A stretch of 64,000 bases of DNA from Ktedonobacteria bacterium (GTDB taxonomy: Bacteria > Chloroflexota > Ktedonobacteria > Ktedonobacterales > JACDGC01): assembly GCA_027459785.1 (NCBI GenBank), contig DAIDGU010000055.1, positions 19,548-83,547 on the forward strand. Direction: 5' to 3'. A model generated the notes under the pieces. That model was given only the letters and a program-made list of their open reading frames with translations. It was not told where the DNA came from and searched no databases. This document shows positions 1 through 9,217 of the stretch, one piece after another. The position numbers and the translations under genes are program-made. Within the stretch, counting starts at the first letter, position 1; each line of letters begins with the position of its first letter.

Positions 1-900
1 GCGCCCGTCGGGGCTGGCGGCGACGCCGTGCGGTCCCGCGCCGGTCGGCACGGTGGCGACGACGGTCTGGCGCGGGATGTCTACGATGCTGACGGTGCCA
101 TCGGCATTGTTCGCCACCACCACGCGGTCGCTCTGGGGGATCGTCGTGACCAGCGCCGGTCGCCGGCCCACGTTCACCCCGCCGAGCAGGGCGTTATGAG
201 TTGTGTCGATGATCCATAGCTTGCCGAAGGTCAGGTCGCTCACGTAAGCCCGGCTGCCGTCGGCGCTGAGCGCCACGCCGAAGGGCGACGCGCCGGCAGG
301 CAGCGCCACCCGCGCCACCACACGCCGCGCCTGTGGATCGATGACAACGAACGCGCCGCCACGCGGGCAAGCGACATAAAGGCGGCTACCGTCGGGAGCC
401 ATCGCGATGCCATGCGGGCCGGCAGGCGTGGGGATGGTGCCGGTTGCGCGGCGCGTGGCGACATCCACCACCGTCACCTCCGTGCCGCCAAAATCGGTGA
501 TGAAGGCTGTCGCACCGTCAGGTGTGAAAGCGATATGCACGGGGGCCGCGCCGACGCGGATGGTCGCCACCACCGTGCGCGTCACCAGATCGATCACCCA
601 GACGGTGTAGCCGCCGCTGTTCGTCACCCACAGATAGCGCCCGCCCGGTTGCAGCGCCAGCCCATGCGGCCCGCCACCCACCCCCAGCGTCGTCTGGCCC
701 AGCAGCGCCACGTTGCCGGATTGCAGATCGGTCACAGCGACCTGATACGCCGCCAGCGACACGGGCAAAGGATACGCCGCCAGGCGCGACACGGTTCCCT
801 CGTTTGTCTGCGCCGCCGTTCCCCGGCTGACAAGCACAACGACGAGCAGCGCCATCGCCACGATGATCCCCGCCGCCGCTGCCAGCCGTTTTATGCTCAC
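1..900 (-). CDS. YVTN-type beta-propeller repeat protein (3' end outside window)
   Basis: The minus strand is open from a GTG at 898-900 to the window edge, giving about 300 residues without a stop. A GGAGG lies 9 bases before the GTG, and an in-frame TAA lies further upstream. The N-terminus (VSIKRLAAAAGIIVAMALLV) is a signal peptide or signal anchor. After it come repeated propeller blades with the pattern GPHGLAL-PGGRYLWVTN, PVHIAFTPDGATAFITD, GPHGMAMAPDGSRLYVAC and PFGVALSADGSRAYVSD, each followed by a V-x-V-I/V-D strand. This is the YVTN/lactonase-like fold, usually an exported binding protein of unknown ligand. No catalytic motif is visible, so lactonase activity should not be assumed. 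The C-terminus is missing. Confidence 0.85.
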   Translation of the reverse strand, partial: MSIKRLAAAAGIIVAMALLVVVLVSRGTAAQTNEGTVSRLAAYPLPVSLAAYQVAVTDLQSGNVALLGQTTLGVGGGPHGLALQPGGRYLWVTNSGGYTVWVIDLVTRTVVATIRVGAAPVHIAFTPDGATAFITDFGGTEVTVVDVATRRATGTIPTPAGPHGIAMAPDGSRLYVACPRGGAFVVIDPQARRVVARVALPAGASPFGVALSADGSRAYVSDLTFGKLWIIDTTHNALLGGVNVGRRPALVTTIPQSDRVVVANNADGTVSIVDIPRQTVVATVPTGAGPHGVAASPDGR

Positions 901-1012
901 GCCTGTCGCCCTCCGTCTCGTCCCGCATCTCCATTATGCCAGAGTGATGCTACTGTGCCAAGATGTCTAGGAGATGCGATAGACAATGGCAGGCCGGTAG
1001 CAAGGAGCCACC

Positions 1013-1104
1013 GGGCGACCACAAGGGTGCGCCCCTACAGACGCAATGGCAACCGGATCGGGGGGCAGACATCGATCATCGTGGGGCGGACATTCCTGTC
1101 CGCC
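1013..1104. repeat. Two dispersed repeats: 'GGGCGACCACAAGGGT' unit and GGCGGACA palindrome
   Basis: The gap between the two propeller genes holds a copy of the family with GGGCGACCACAAGGGT and GCGCCCCTAC (1013-1040; another at 18618-18668). It also holds one palindrome GGGGCGGACATTCCTGTCCGCC (1083-1104), whose relatives occur near 16.1, 18.5, 28.3, 38.6, 57.8 and 63.0 kb. The second unit ends about 20 bases from the next gene's stop, so on the minus strand it could act as a transcript-end hairpin. Confidence 0.7.
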
Positions 1105-1126
1105 GCCTCCTGCCAGGCACTCGCCC

Positions 1127-2263
1127 TCAACTTTGCGGCAGATCGAAATAGCCAACTTCATTGCTGGTAAACACGCCTTTCTGGAAAATCAGCCAGAAGA
1201 CGCGATCATTGAAGATTTCACCAAATTGACCGCTATCTCCTTGACCGATGGCGAAAGGCGTTACCGCACCTGATGGCAGGTGGACTAATTGAAATTGCTG
1301 GTTATTGAAATCCAGGCACACCACATAGGGGCGATCCTGGCTGATGGCTGGTCGTATACAATTCTCAGTGATCGCAGCATGTTCCTGGTTAGCATCGCGG
1401 TCATAGATATTCAGTGTCATCGCTTGGCTATCGCCCCAAATAAAATAATGCGCGTTGAAATCATCTACCGCCCAATTGAAAGCTGACACTTGTTGTGGTG
1501 AAGATTGGCTGAGATCCCACAGGTAAGGGACGCTGGTGCCATTGGATGTACCAGAAACATCGACCAGCGTGTAAAAGAGGGTCATACCATGCAGCAATAA
1601 GCCCTCATAGCGATGGTCCCCTGGCGCGGTTTGCAGAATCTGTGTTGCGCCTGTTGCCAGGTTATATGCGTGCAGCACCCCGCGATACGGGTTCGCTACA
1701 CGCTCGGTCGTCGCCCAAACGATGCTATCGCCATCGGCGGCGAATGCATTATCATACGTCAGGTGGAATTGATCGTTCTCCTGCACATACGAATCGATCA
1801 GACGATCTTCGCCGCTCACCACGTTGACCGCGCGAATGGACCAGTGCGCGCCGCTGTCGTCATTTTCCTCATACACGATCCAATCACCGGCGGCAAAAGC
1901 TCCATTCATACCGCGTAACGCTCCCCCAGGTGCTGGCGTTGGGGTTGCCAGCAAACGGATGGTTTGCGTTGCAAAACTATAATAGTACAGTTTAGAATGA
2001 TCGATAGAAACGCCTTGCGCTGAGGAAAGCAGTCCCAGACCTGAGCTACTGGGTATAACATCAACGAATTGATAATTGCCCAGGGCAATCGTATGGATCG
2101 GCGGAATAACGGGTGGGATAGCGGTCGCCGTAGCAGTAGGCGAAGTCACACTTGTGCTTGTGCTTGGTGTTGCCGGCGCTGAAGTATGCGTGCTGGCAGC
2201 GCAGGCAGCTAGAGTGATCGCCACCACCACGATCGCTGTGATCTTTATCACTCGCAAACGCAT
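1127..2263 (-). CDS. Exported lipoprotein with beta-propeller-like domain
   Basis: 378 residues. ATG at 2263 is preceded by AAGGAAA with 8-base spacing. The N-terminus is a classic lipoprotein signal (basic RLRVIK, hydrophobic core, lipobox LAAC at about residues 17-20). A Ser/Thr/Pro-rich linker follows (about residues 21-50). The remainder has repeated beta-strand segments with W/Y-rich blade motifs (DWIVYEEN, DSIVWATT, HYFIWGD, DRVFWLIF), as in TolB/WD40-like propellers. The protein is probably anchored on the outer face of the membrane. No catalytic residues are recognised. The pseudogene at 23.7-24.9 kb starts with a similar lipoprotein signal and Thr/Pro linker and may be a relative. 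G+C is lower here than in neighbouring housekeeping genes. Confidence 0.8.
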   Translation of the reverse strand: MRLRVIKITAIVVVAITLAACAASTHTSAPATPSTSTSVTSPTATATAIPPVIPPIHTIALGNYQFVDVIPSSSGLGLLSSAQGVSIDHSKLYYYSFATQTIRLLATPTPAPGGALRGMNGAFAAGDWIVYEENDDSGAHWSIRAVNVVSGEDRLIDSYVQENDQFHLTYDNAFAADGDSIVWATTERVANPYRGVLHAYNLATGATQILQTAPGDHRYEGLLLHGMTLFYTLVDVSGTSNGTSVPYLWDLSQSSPQQVSAFNWAVDDFNAHYFIWGDSQAMTLNIYDRDANQEHAAITENCIRPAISQDRPYVVCLDFNNQQFQLVHLPSGAVTPFAIGQGDSGQFGEIFNDRVFWLIFQKGVFTSNEVGYFDLPQS

Positions 2264-2341
2264 GCGGTGTTTCCTTCCATTTTTAAAAGTGGGTGCTGTA
2301 GCTACTTATCCACACCACCCATGCTAAACGAACGATAGATG

Positions 2342-3302
2342 TTAGTAGATGATGAGGCCCGTCGCGCCTCCCGTGGTGGTATCCTCAGCTTGCCACATCG
2401 TTCCCCAGGCAAGGCTATGATCGCCGGCTATCGTTGCACCATCCGAGGAAGAGGCGCTATCAGCTACATAGGCATTTGACGAATCGTAGCCGTAGCCTTT
2501 AATGACGTGGTTGATAACTTTCCCGCCAGTGTAGCCATTCCACCACGGTAACTTATCAGCGTTGGCGCGGAAGACCATCGGATGCCCATCGTTGCCGATA
2601 TCGAACTCGGCGTCGCCCTGCATTGAGGATTGGGAGGTGGTGAGCGTCACGTAATAGTAGGTGTAGCTGTACAAGCCGTGTTGCTGGAGGTAGTCGTTCA
2701 TGCCATCGGCTTCCCACTGCGCGGGTGTGCCATATTCGTAGGGGAATTCACTGATGCCGTAGCGGCCATCTTGCGGCAACCACTCACCTTGCGCCATCCA
2801 GGCCATGAAGCCTTCGCCTCCGGAATAGGTCACTGTGCCGGAGCCGAAATCTGGATCTTTCTTAACGGTCATCGAGCCAAAGCCGAGGACATCGCTAGAA
2901 GACCAATCCAAAATGACGGCGGTCGCTGAGCCTGGCCCACACCAGTTAGGCTGATCAGATGGCTCTTGAACGTAGTTAAGGCCACCATAGCTACCGCACA
3001 TCGGATGAATGGCGTTGGAGATAGGACCGTTGATCTCGCAAATGATTGTGGGGGACACAACCGTGCCTTTTGTGGGATGCTTACTCGCAAACCAGTGTGC
3101 GGCACGCAGAGCCTTGGCTCGTTGATCTTGCACCTCGGCAGCGGTGAAGGGACGCACAATGCCGCCAGCAGCACCAGGAGCCTCACCTACCGGCCCCCCC
3201 CCCCCGCGCGGCGAGCGCGGCAGTAGGCTGCGCCACGGCGAGCAACACCGCGCACAGTGACAAAATGCTGGACACAAGCGCTTGACGTGATGAGATGGGC
3301 AT
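2342..3302 (-). CDS. Secreted C39-like cysteine peptidase; frame broken at a poly-C tract
   Basis: Two frames together make one gene. From ATG 3302 (GGAAG 4 bases upstream) the protein starts with a convincing signal peptide ending TAALAA. It then enters a run of 12 C on the plus strand (3194-3205, G on the coding strand) and stops at 3183. The other frame continues from the same tract to 2342 as the mature domain. That domain has NWCGPGSATA (nucleophile Cys in a C39/papain-like context), a later NHVIKGYGYD (candidate His/Asp) and Trp/Gly-rich repeats. The joined span is 961 bases, one too many for a single frame, so 11 or 14 bases in the tract would restore a protein of about 319 residues. 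Either the gene is phase-variable or the tract length is a sequencing error. Substrate unknown; a secreted peptidase of the C39_2 type is the best reading. Confidence 0.75.
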
Positions 3303-3354
3303 CAAACTTCCTTTCTGTCTACAGCGCCCCACGCCCGTTCGTGGGGCAGCCCAA

Positions 3355-3383
3355 CTGTAACAGCATGGGCGGTGGCATGTCAA
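3355..3383 (-). promoter_or_regulatory. Candidate sigma70-type promoter for the C39-like peptidase gene
   Basis: On the minus strand TTGACA (3383-3378) is followed, after 17 bases, by TTACAG (3360-3355). This places a start site about 45 bases upstream of the ATG at 3302. The -35 box is perfect and the -10 is weak. A stem GCCCCACG/CGTGGGGC (3326-3347) lies in the predicted leader. Confidence 0.45.
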
Positions 3384-3433
3384 GCGCTTTTTATACGGTT
3401 TGTCATGACTTCGCCGCAGATTGGCATTTACGA

Positions 3434-4720
3434 TCAGGCGGTCGTCGCGGCGGTGATTGCCGGCAGCGTCAGCGTGAAGATCGCGCCGTGGGCGCGGTCC
3501 GTGCCGCTGGCGACGGTGAGCGCGCCGCCGTGGGCCTCGGCGATGCCCTTGCTGATATACAGGCCCAGGCCGAAGCCCGTGATGCCCTCGGCGTTCGCCA
3601 GGCGCTTGAAAGGATCGAAGATCTCGTTGACCTTGTCGGGGGGAATGCCCTTGCCCTCGTCGGCAACGCTGAGCGCCACCCACGCCGGGCTGGTCTGGGC
3701 CAGGGTGACGGTGATGGCCGTGTCGGGATACGAGAACTTGACCGCGTTTTCCAGCAGATTATTCAACGCTTGCACCAGGCGGCCTTCATCATATGTGCCG
3801 GATAGCGTCGCTGGCGCGACCAACACGAAGTGGCGATCAGCATGCGCCTGTTGGTAGAACTCCACTTGCTTGCGCACCATGCTCGCCAGGTCGCATGAGG
3901 CGGGGCGAATCTGGAATTGGCCTGCGTCGATGCGCGTCATATCCAGCAGATCGGTGATCAGGCGGTTCAGGCGTTCCACCTGCTCGTCGATGGCTTGGGT
4001 GAAGGCCGTGAAATGTGGGCCATGCTCGGCATCTTTCGCGATGAGTTGCGCACCGAACTTGATTGGCCCCAGCGGCGCACGCATGTCGTGAGCAACCATC
4101 GCGATGAAGCGCTCGCGTTTCGCCTTCTCGGCTTCCAGCGCCGTTTTGGTCGCATCCAGTTCGGCCAGCCGTTCGCGCAGTTGCGCCGTCGCCTCCTCGA
4201 TCTCCGTGCGCAGATTCGCGTTCATGCTGTCAATCGTCGCGTTCGCCACTTCCAATTGCTGCACGCGGCGGGCCAGCTCGTCGGTCAATTGCAGCCGCTC
4301 GAAGACATGGCGCACGCGCAGCTTCAATTCCTCCACGTCGGTCGGCTTGACGAGATAATCATACGCGCCCTCGCGCATCGCCTGAATCGCCGATTCCAGC
4401 GAGGCATAGCCGGTGAGGACGATGGCAACGGTTCGCGGCGCGGTCCGCCGCGCCTCGGCCAGCACATCCAGCCCGTCGATGTCGCCCAGGCGCAGATCCG
4501 TCAGCACCAGATCATATTGTTGGGCGCGCAGGCGGTCGATGGCCATGCTGCCACTGCTGGCGCTATCGACCGTATAGCCCTCTTGCTCCAGGATCGCCTG
4601 GATCGTCACCATCACGCCCTGCTCGTCATCCACCACCAGGATGCGCCCGCGCGCGGAGCCAGGGATGGGCATGCGGCGCGGGCGGGTGCGCGTGCGCCAG
4701 GTCGGATCTTCGCTATTCAT
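3434..4720 (-). CDS. Receiver-histidine kinase hybrid (REC N-terminal)
   Basis: 428 residues. Residues 26-142 form a receiver domain with acidic pair D31/D32, phospho-acceptor D75 (LVLTD), T103 and K125. A coiled coil follows (about 143-205), then a HisKA box with H211 (MVAHDMRAPLGP). The C-terminal HATPase_c domain shows N box LNNLLENAVKF, DEGKGIPP and GFGLGLY. There is no membrane segment, so it is cytosolic. A receiver in front of a kinase suggests phospho-input from another kinase. The obvious partner is the kinase immediately upstream on the same strand (4810-6396). The output regulator is not in the window. GGAG lies 11 bases before ATG 4720. Confidence 0.9.
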   Translation of the reverse strand: MNSEDPTWRTRTRPRRMPIPGSARGRILVVDDEQGVMVTIQAILEQEGYTVDSASSGSMAIDRLRAQQYDLVLTDLRLGDIDGLDVLAEARRTAPRTVAIVLTGYASLESAIQAMREGAYDYLVKPTDVEELKLRVRHVFERLQLTDELARRVQQLEVANATIDSMNANLRTEIEEATAQLRERLAELDATKTALEAEKAKRERFIAMVAHDMRAPLGPIKFGAQLIAKDAEHGPHFTAFTQAIDEQVERLNRLITDLLDMTRIDAGQFQIRPASCDLASMVRKQVEFYQQAHADRHFVLVAPATLSGTYDEGRLVQALNNLLENAVKFSYPDTAITVTLAQTSPAWVALSVADEGKGIPPDKVNEIFDPFKRLANAEGITGFGLGLYISKGIAEAHGGALTVASGTDRAHGAIFTLTLPAITAATTA

Positions 4721-4750
4721 GATTATGCTGGCTCCTTAGTGCAAGACTGC

Positions 4751-4822
4751 CGGCGGTATTGATTGAAACCAATGTGCGCGCCTTAGGGGCGTTCCGCCAC
4801 GAAGCCCGCCTACGCGGGCTGG
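4751..4822. repeat. Dispersed 'GCGGTTGAAACCGCGCC' family element, partly inside a gene
   Basis: A half-copy of the family whose full inverted-repeat form is at 31517-31639. It reads GCGCCTTAGGGGCGTTCCGCC, then CACGAAGCCCGCC, then GCGGGC. Its edge lies inside the 3' end of the upstream kinase gene and provides that gene's TAG stop codon (4810-4812). Confidence 0.7.
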
Positions 4823-6396
4823 TTGAGATCGTGTTCGCCGGATTGGTCGGGGGAACGGATGAAAGGGAGCGCCACCAGGAAAGTGGTGCCTTTGCCAACC
4901 ATGCTGCGCACGATAATCTGCCCCCCGTGATGCTGAATGATATCCTGGCATACCCACAGGCCCAGGCCCGTGCCTTGCCGTTCGGTTTTCGTTGAGAAGA
5001 ACGGCTCGAAGACGCGCGGCACAATCTCCGGCGGAATGCCCCCGCCGTCGTCGCGGATGCGCACGACCACGTGGCGACCTGCCAGCAGTTCGGCGTCGCC
5101 CTCGTGGGCCAGGCGCGTCTGCACCAGCAGCCCGCCCCCCTGCGGCATCGCCTCGCGCGCGTTCAGCAACAGATTCAAAAAGACCTGTTTGAGCTGATCC
5201 GCTGAGGCCATGACCAGCGGCACATGCTCGTCCAGATGCACCGTCAGCGTGAGGTGGCCCTGGCGCAGTTGCGGCCCCAACAATTGCAAGGCTTCCTGCA
5301 AGACCTGATTCACGTCCGTCGGCGCGAAAGCCACCGAGGGGCGCGACAGGCCGAGCATCTGGCGAATGATGCGCGAAACGCGCTCGGTCTCGCGCTGCGC
5401 CAGTTCCAGAAATTGATAGTCGGGGTCAGCCGGATCGCTGCGCTGGACGAGCAAATAGAGCGCGTTCTTGATCGCTTCCAGCGGATTATTGATCTCGTGG
5501 GCGATGCTCGCCGCCAGCCGCCCCGTCGCCGCCAGCTTCTCCGATTCAAAGATCTGCTGGCGAATGCGATGCTCCTCCAATTCGCGGGCGCGCGTCATAT
5601 CGTGCAGCACGGAGACGATGCCCTGCTGGCCAGCCAGCGCATCCGGCACCTGGCTGGCCGAGATCGCCATGACGACCGCTTCCTGTGTGCGCGGATCGGT
5701 CAACTGCAATTCGCCCTGGTGGACTTCATCGCTGACATCCTGCGCCAGGAAAGCGCGCAGGCGCGTCAGGTTGCGCGCGATGATATTGATCTGGTCGCTC
5801 TGTTCCTCGGCATCCGGCGCGAGGGCCACGTCGAAAAGCCGTGCCGCCGGCTCGTTCATGCTGATGAGCGCGGTCCCCGCGCTGAGTACGATCGGGTTGG
5901 CCGCGTAGCGCATCAGCAAGGCTAACTGATCCGTTTCGCGGCGCTCGCGCAACGCGGCGTCCGCGCCCATGAAGATCGTGCCGATGGTCTCGCCCAGCCC
6001 CAGCAGCCGCGCCTGCTGCTGCGGCGGGATCGGCTGCGCAGCCAGCGCCAGCAGCACGGCCAGCGGAGCCGCTGCCGGTGCCACGCGCACCGGCACGCCG
6101 CACCAATGCATGTGGCCAGCGATGAGTGATTCGGTGCTGCCGCAACAGATGCGCCCGGCCTGGGCCGTCTGCACGACGGGATGGCGCGCATCGCTCGCGC
6201 GCACCACCAGGGCGCGCACGCCTTCGCCCGGCACGCCCACACCGCAGAGGCCCCGCCACTGCACCAGCACGCCGCTGTCCGCGTCGCGTTCCGCCGTCAC
6301 CAGCACCAGCGCCACCTCCGGCAGTTCCACCGCCCGCCGCTCCATCTGCGCCAGGATGAGGCTTTCGACCGCGCCGCCAATGATGATCTCAGTCAT
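4810..6396 (-). CDS. Cytosolic PAS histidine kinase
   Basis: 528 residues from ATG 6396, which has GGAGGG 9 bases upstream; an ATG three codons earlier directly abuts that site. The first 150 residues resemble a sensory domain without clear family signature. A PAS-like domain spans about 155-270 (NPIVLSAGTALISMNEPAARLF, ending VLHDMTRAREL). The HisKA box contains H300 (SIAHEINNPLEAIKNAL). The HATPase_c domain has NLLLNAREAM, RDDGGGIPP and GTGLGLWVC. No membrane helix is seen. It lies 89 bases upstream of the receiver-kinase hybrid and likely shares its transcript. The last codons and stop (QPA, TAG) come from the dispersed repeat at 4751-4822, so the original C-terminus may have been longer. 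Confidence 0.9.
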   Translation of the reverse strand: MTEIIIGGAVESLILAQMERRAVELPEVALVLVTAERDADSGVLVQWRGLCGVGVPGEGVRALVVRASDARHPVVQTAQAGRICCGSTESLIAGHMHWCGVPVRVAPAAAPLAVLLALAAQPIPPQQQARLLGLGETIGTIFMGADAALRERRETDQLALLMRYAANPIVLSAGTALISMNEPAARLFDVALAPDAEEQSDQINIIARNLTRLRAFLAQDVSDEVHQGELQLTDPRTQEAVVMAISASQVPDALAGQQGIVSVLHDMTRARELEEHRIRQQIFESEKLAATGRLAASIAHEINNPLEAIKNALYLLVQRSDPADPDYQFLELAQRETERVSRIIRQMLGLSRPSVAFAPTDVNQVLQEALQLLGPQLRQGHLTLTVHLDEHVPLVMASADQLKQVFLNLLLNAREAMPQGGGLLVQTRLAHEGDAELLAGRHVVVRIRDDGGGIPPEIVPRVFEPFFSTKTERQGTGLGLWVCQDIIQHHGGQIIVRSMVGKGTTFLVALPFIRSPDQSGEHDLNQPA

Positions 6397-6762
6397 CGCT
6401 GCCATCCCTCCTCATCCCCGCTGTAATACTGATATGTGCCAACCGCCGTGCGCGAAAAGATCGCTGGGCAGACCACCGGGAGCATCGATTGAAAGTAACC
6501 ATCGTCCCGGCTCGGAACAGGAACCCCTACGGACTATGCGTCATGCGCTCGTCAGCCTTGTGTAGTGTCTTCTGTCATTCTATCTACATCTTAGGTGATT
6601 GGGGGCGAATGGGGGCGGGGATGGCCAGAAGGGGCTATGACGGGAGCGACTGCAACCTGCCATAGAATTCGCAAAAGGAGTACGTGCAGCAGAGTTTGGG
6701 GGAATATGGCAACAAAGTGTACTTCATGCAAGGGCTACTGCCAGTTTTGGGAAAAGGCGGTG
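6397..6762. other. Intergenic region, no gene recognised
   Basis: 366 bases between the kinase start and the end of the M50 gene. Short overlapping ORFs have no ribosome site or protein-like composition. There is no clear promoter, hairpin or repeat copy. Confidence 0.5.
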
Positions 6763-8043
6763 TTACTGGCGAAATTTGGCTGAGAAGCGCGTGAAAAGAC
6801 GTTGCACCCATAAAGTTTTGTTCCATGACCACAACAATAAACCGACACTCAAGCCTGTGATTGCAAGGGCCAAACCACTATCAAAGGCGGAAACGACATG
6901 ACGGGTAGCGACGCTCGTTATCCATGTTTGCCATTCCTGGTACGTTGCCATTATTAGCGCCGGCAAAATGAACCAGATGAGCAAAGCACTCGCCAAGGCA
7001 ACACCAACAACTGTGATTATGGTATATGCCAGCACAAATCGATCCATTGCTTGCGGCATCTCCTCGTCCTGTTGCCAGGTTGAATGACTTTTACCAGCAT
7101 CGTGTAGACGCGCAAGGAAATCATGCCAAAGTTTGAGCAACACTACCTGTGTGCGTTCGGGCAGATCGTGACGGTTGGTGAGATCGGCAAGCAGATGATA
7201 CATATCGGTTTTAAGGAAAATTTGCAGTTCCCAGGCAATACCCAGATAGAGCGAGATGAGCAAAATGCCAATAAGACGATAGAGCGATACAGGCATGAGC
7301 AAGATGTGATGATCTGCTAAAAATAGGCTGATTGCCCCTATCGCTGCCAATACAAGATCATTGCGCATGCCGCCAGCATAAATGATCAGACGTTGCCGGC
7401 GGGGCAACTGCCAGATACCACCGATCCGGCTGACAGCAACGAGGAAGAAAAGACGGTGGCCAAAGGTTAACTCAGCGGTAATGCCGAATGCGCGTGCCGC
7501 AAACAAATGGCCGCACTCGTGTATGAAGAGGATAAGCATACCGATAAAAAACAATGAAATCGTATCAACGGCATACGAATTATTCCAGAGGATATCAAGG
7601 GTTTGGTGATGAAAAACAACATCAATCCCCCAGAATACGGGTCCGAGTACGATCAGGATCAATGAAAGTGCCAACATGAGTGGTGAATAGAACCATGCTA
7701 CCGCTGCCGGCGATATGTGTCCCAACCAGTTTTGGCCAATCGCTCGTTCACCAACAATCTCTTGCTGATCAATTGCTTGAACCAATCCAGCGTCAGCGAG
7801 TGCTGAGACGAGATCGGCTACATCAATATCCTCCTGGAAGTGTTCTAAAAGGTATGTATGAACGGTGCTGATGCTTGCACCGCTTTGCAACTGTTCAATC
7901 GCTCGGATGCCGATTGCTGGCAGGGCGATTGCCGTGTTAGTTGGCGCACAGCCGACGATCCACTCTTCCGCATCCGTCTCTGAGGGGCGCATGAAGATCG
8001 CGCGAAACCGCACCTTAGAATCGTCACGCACATCGCATGTCAT
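6763..8043 (-). CDS. M50-like membrane metalloprotease with N-terminal RRE/PqqD-like domain
   Basis: 426 residues from ATG 8043. The ATG overlaps the stop of the preceding E1 gene (ATGA), with AAGGAGAA 7 bases upstream. Residues about 30-95 form a small winged-helix-like segment of PqqD/RRE type (LPAIGIRAIEQLQSG through ALADAGLVQAID). About eight hydrophobic segments follow. The zinc site HECGH at 175-179 sits in a helix (LILFIHECGHLFAARAFG), as in M50 site-2 proteases. A YAGGMRNDLVLA segment stands where M50 enzymes carry their downstream Asn/Pro motif. Related putative peptide zinc metalloproteases occur in RiPP clusters and are thought to cleave or export peptides. Translational coupling to the E1 gene and the peptide gene upstream make it a likely leader protease or secretion component. 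This role is inferred. Confidence 0.8.
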   Translation of the reverse strand: MTCDVRDDSKVRFRAIFMRPSETDAEEWIVGCAPTNTAIALPAIGIRAIEQLQSGASISTVHTYLLEHFQEDIDVADLVSALADAGLVQAIDQQEIVGERAIGQNWLGHISPAAVAWFYSPLMLALSLILIVLGPVFWGIDVVFHHQTLDILWNNSYAVDTISLFFIGMLILFIHECGHLFAARAFGITAELTFGHRLFFLVAVSRIGGIWQLPRRQRLIIYAGGMRNDLVLAAIGAISLFLADHHILLMPVSLYRLIGILLISLYLGIAWELQIFLKTDMYHLLADLTNRHDLPERTQVVLLKLWHDFLARLHDAGKSHSTWQQDEEMPQAMDRFVLAYTIITVVGVALASALLIWFILPALIMATYQEWQTWITSVATRHVVSAFDSGLALAITGLSVGLLLWSWNKTLWVQRLFTRFSAKFRQ

Positions 8044-9155
8044 TGCTGTTCTCCTTGCACCAGCGTGCCACATGCGGCACATGTCGCTTGACGTGGCCAG
8101 GGAAAATCTTCAAGGGCAAATTGCATGAGGTCGAGTTGAAACATATGATCATAGGTCATAGGTTGTATCATGCCGGTTATATGTTTGATGATCTCACCAC
8201 AGGTGATGCTGGCAGCAGCGGCGGAGACAAAGTATGTGGTGGGGTGGCGTAAGCGCGACGCTTCATTGATCCATGCCAGTTGTTCAGGCAGCGATTGCCC
8301 CTGCCGTTCGTGGGGATAGCACATCAGGCAACCTGTCACCCCCGGCACAACAAATGGCCCCACTTCGGCCAATGTGCCACGATAGCCACCATTGATAAAC
8401 GGTACGCCGGTTGCCAGCGCAACCTGATTCATCCAGTCATTGATATGATCTCCATCAGCACATAAGGCAACAACATCGATACCTTGCAACCGTGCCGTGA
8501 GATCGTCAGCGTCCTGAATGAAATGTGGGATGGCATCAAAATGAATATCAGGATTGAAGCGGTGTAAATGTTCGGCAGCAAGGGTCGCTTTGGCGTGTCC
8601 GATATCGTCAGTGGTGTACAATACCTGACGATTCAAGTTGCGCAATTCGACGGTGTCACCATCAATGATGCGCAGATAGCCCACGCCGGCAGCGGCTAGC
8701 CCGATGGCAAGATTGCTGCCTAATCCGCCTAAGCCAATGACAGCGACACGCGCCTGTTTCAGTCGTGCTTGCAAAGCATAGCGCTGTTGACCAGTGGTAT
8801 CGAGAATGGAAAAAAACCGGATTTGATTCGCATAGCGGTCGCTATCGGTCGCGCTTAGTTCAGTCGGAGGCACAGCCGCGGCATCTTCAATCAAGCTTAA
8901 TGCGGCAAGATCTTCAAGCGTCTCAGCAACATCATCCGCTGTCACCGAGGGAAACCGTGCTTGCAATTGTTGGACGATCTCCGCGAAGGGATGTTGGCCA
9001 TCCAGTAGCGAGAGCAATAGCAGTTGTGTTTCATCAATATCCTCAATCAACGCACCTCGCTCCCGACCGTAATGAAAGCCGATGTTCATTTGATGTGCCG
9101 TGGAATCGGCAACTGCATGCAAATGGCGTTTCAAACAAGGCTTAATGAAGTGCAT
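8040..9155 (-). CDS. ThiF/MccB-like E1 adenylating enzyme with N-terminal RRE-like domain
   Basis: 371 residues from ATG 9155, preceded by GGAGG with 5-base spacing; an earlier in-frame start would run through the upstream peptide gene. Residues 30-95 resemble a PqqD-like RiPP recognition element (GALIEDIDETQLLLLSLLDG through LEDLAALSLIED). Residues 135-345 are the E1 fold: GLGGLG (141-146), D165, LNRQ with R176, K189 and ADGD at 233-236. C276/C279 (CLMC) and C359/C362 (CAAC) form the usual structural zinc site. E1 enzymes of this type activate a peptide carboxylate as an acyl-adenylate (MccB, PaaA) or serve in azoline formation with YcaO. No YcaO gene is nearby, which favours an MccB/PaaA-like reaction on the 26-residue peptide encoded just upstream. 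Product unknown. Confidence 0.88.
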   Translation of the reverse strand: MHFIKPCLKRHLHAVADSTAHQMNIGFHYGRERGALIEDIDETQLLLLSLLDGQHPFAEIVQQLQARFPSVTADDVAETLEDLAALSLIEDAAAVPPTELSATDSDRYANQIRFFSILDTTGQQRYALQARLKQARVAVIGLGGLGSNLAIGLAAAGVGYLRIIDGDTVELRNLNRQVLYTTDDIGHAKATLAAEHLHRFNPDIHFDAIPHFIQDADDLTARLQGIDVVALCADGDHINDWMNQVALATGVPFINGGYRGTLAEVGPFVVPGVTGCLMCYPHERQGQSLPEQLAWINEASRLRHPTTYFVSAAAASITCGEIIKHITGMIQPMTYDHMFQLDLMQFALEDFPWPRQATCAACGTLVQGEQQ

Positions 9156-9179
9156 GGCACCCTCCATAGTATGAAAGAA

Positions 9180-9207
9180 GCGGTATCGAGCAGGAGTTCG
9201 ATACCGC
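9180..9207 (-). terminator. Hairpin between peptide gene and E1 gene (attenuator or processing site)
   Basis: A perfect 10-bp inverted repeat, GCGGTATCGA / TCGATACCGC, with an 8-base loop. It starts 11 bases after the peptide gene's stop and ends 25 bases before the E1 start. No T-run follows, so it is more likely a partial attenuator or RNA-stability hairpin that raises the peptide:enzyme ratio than a full terminator. Confidence 0.6.
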
Positions 9208-9217
9208 ACGAACGACC

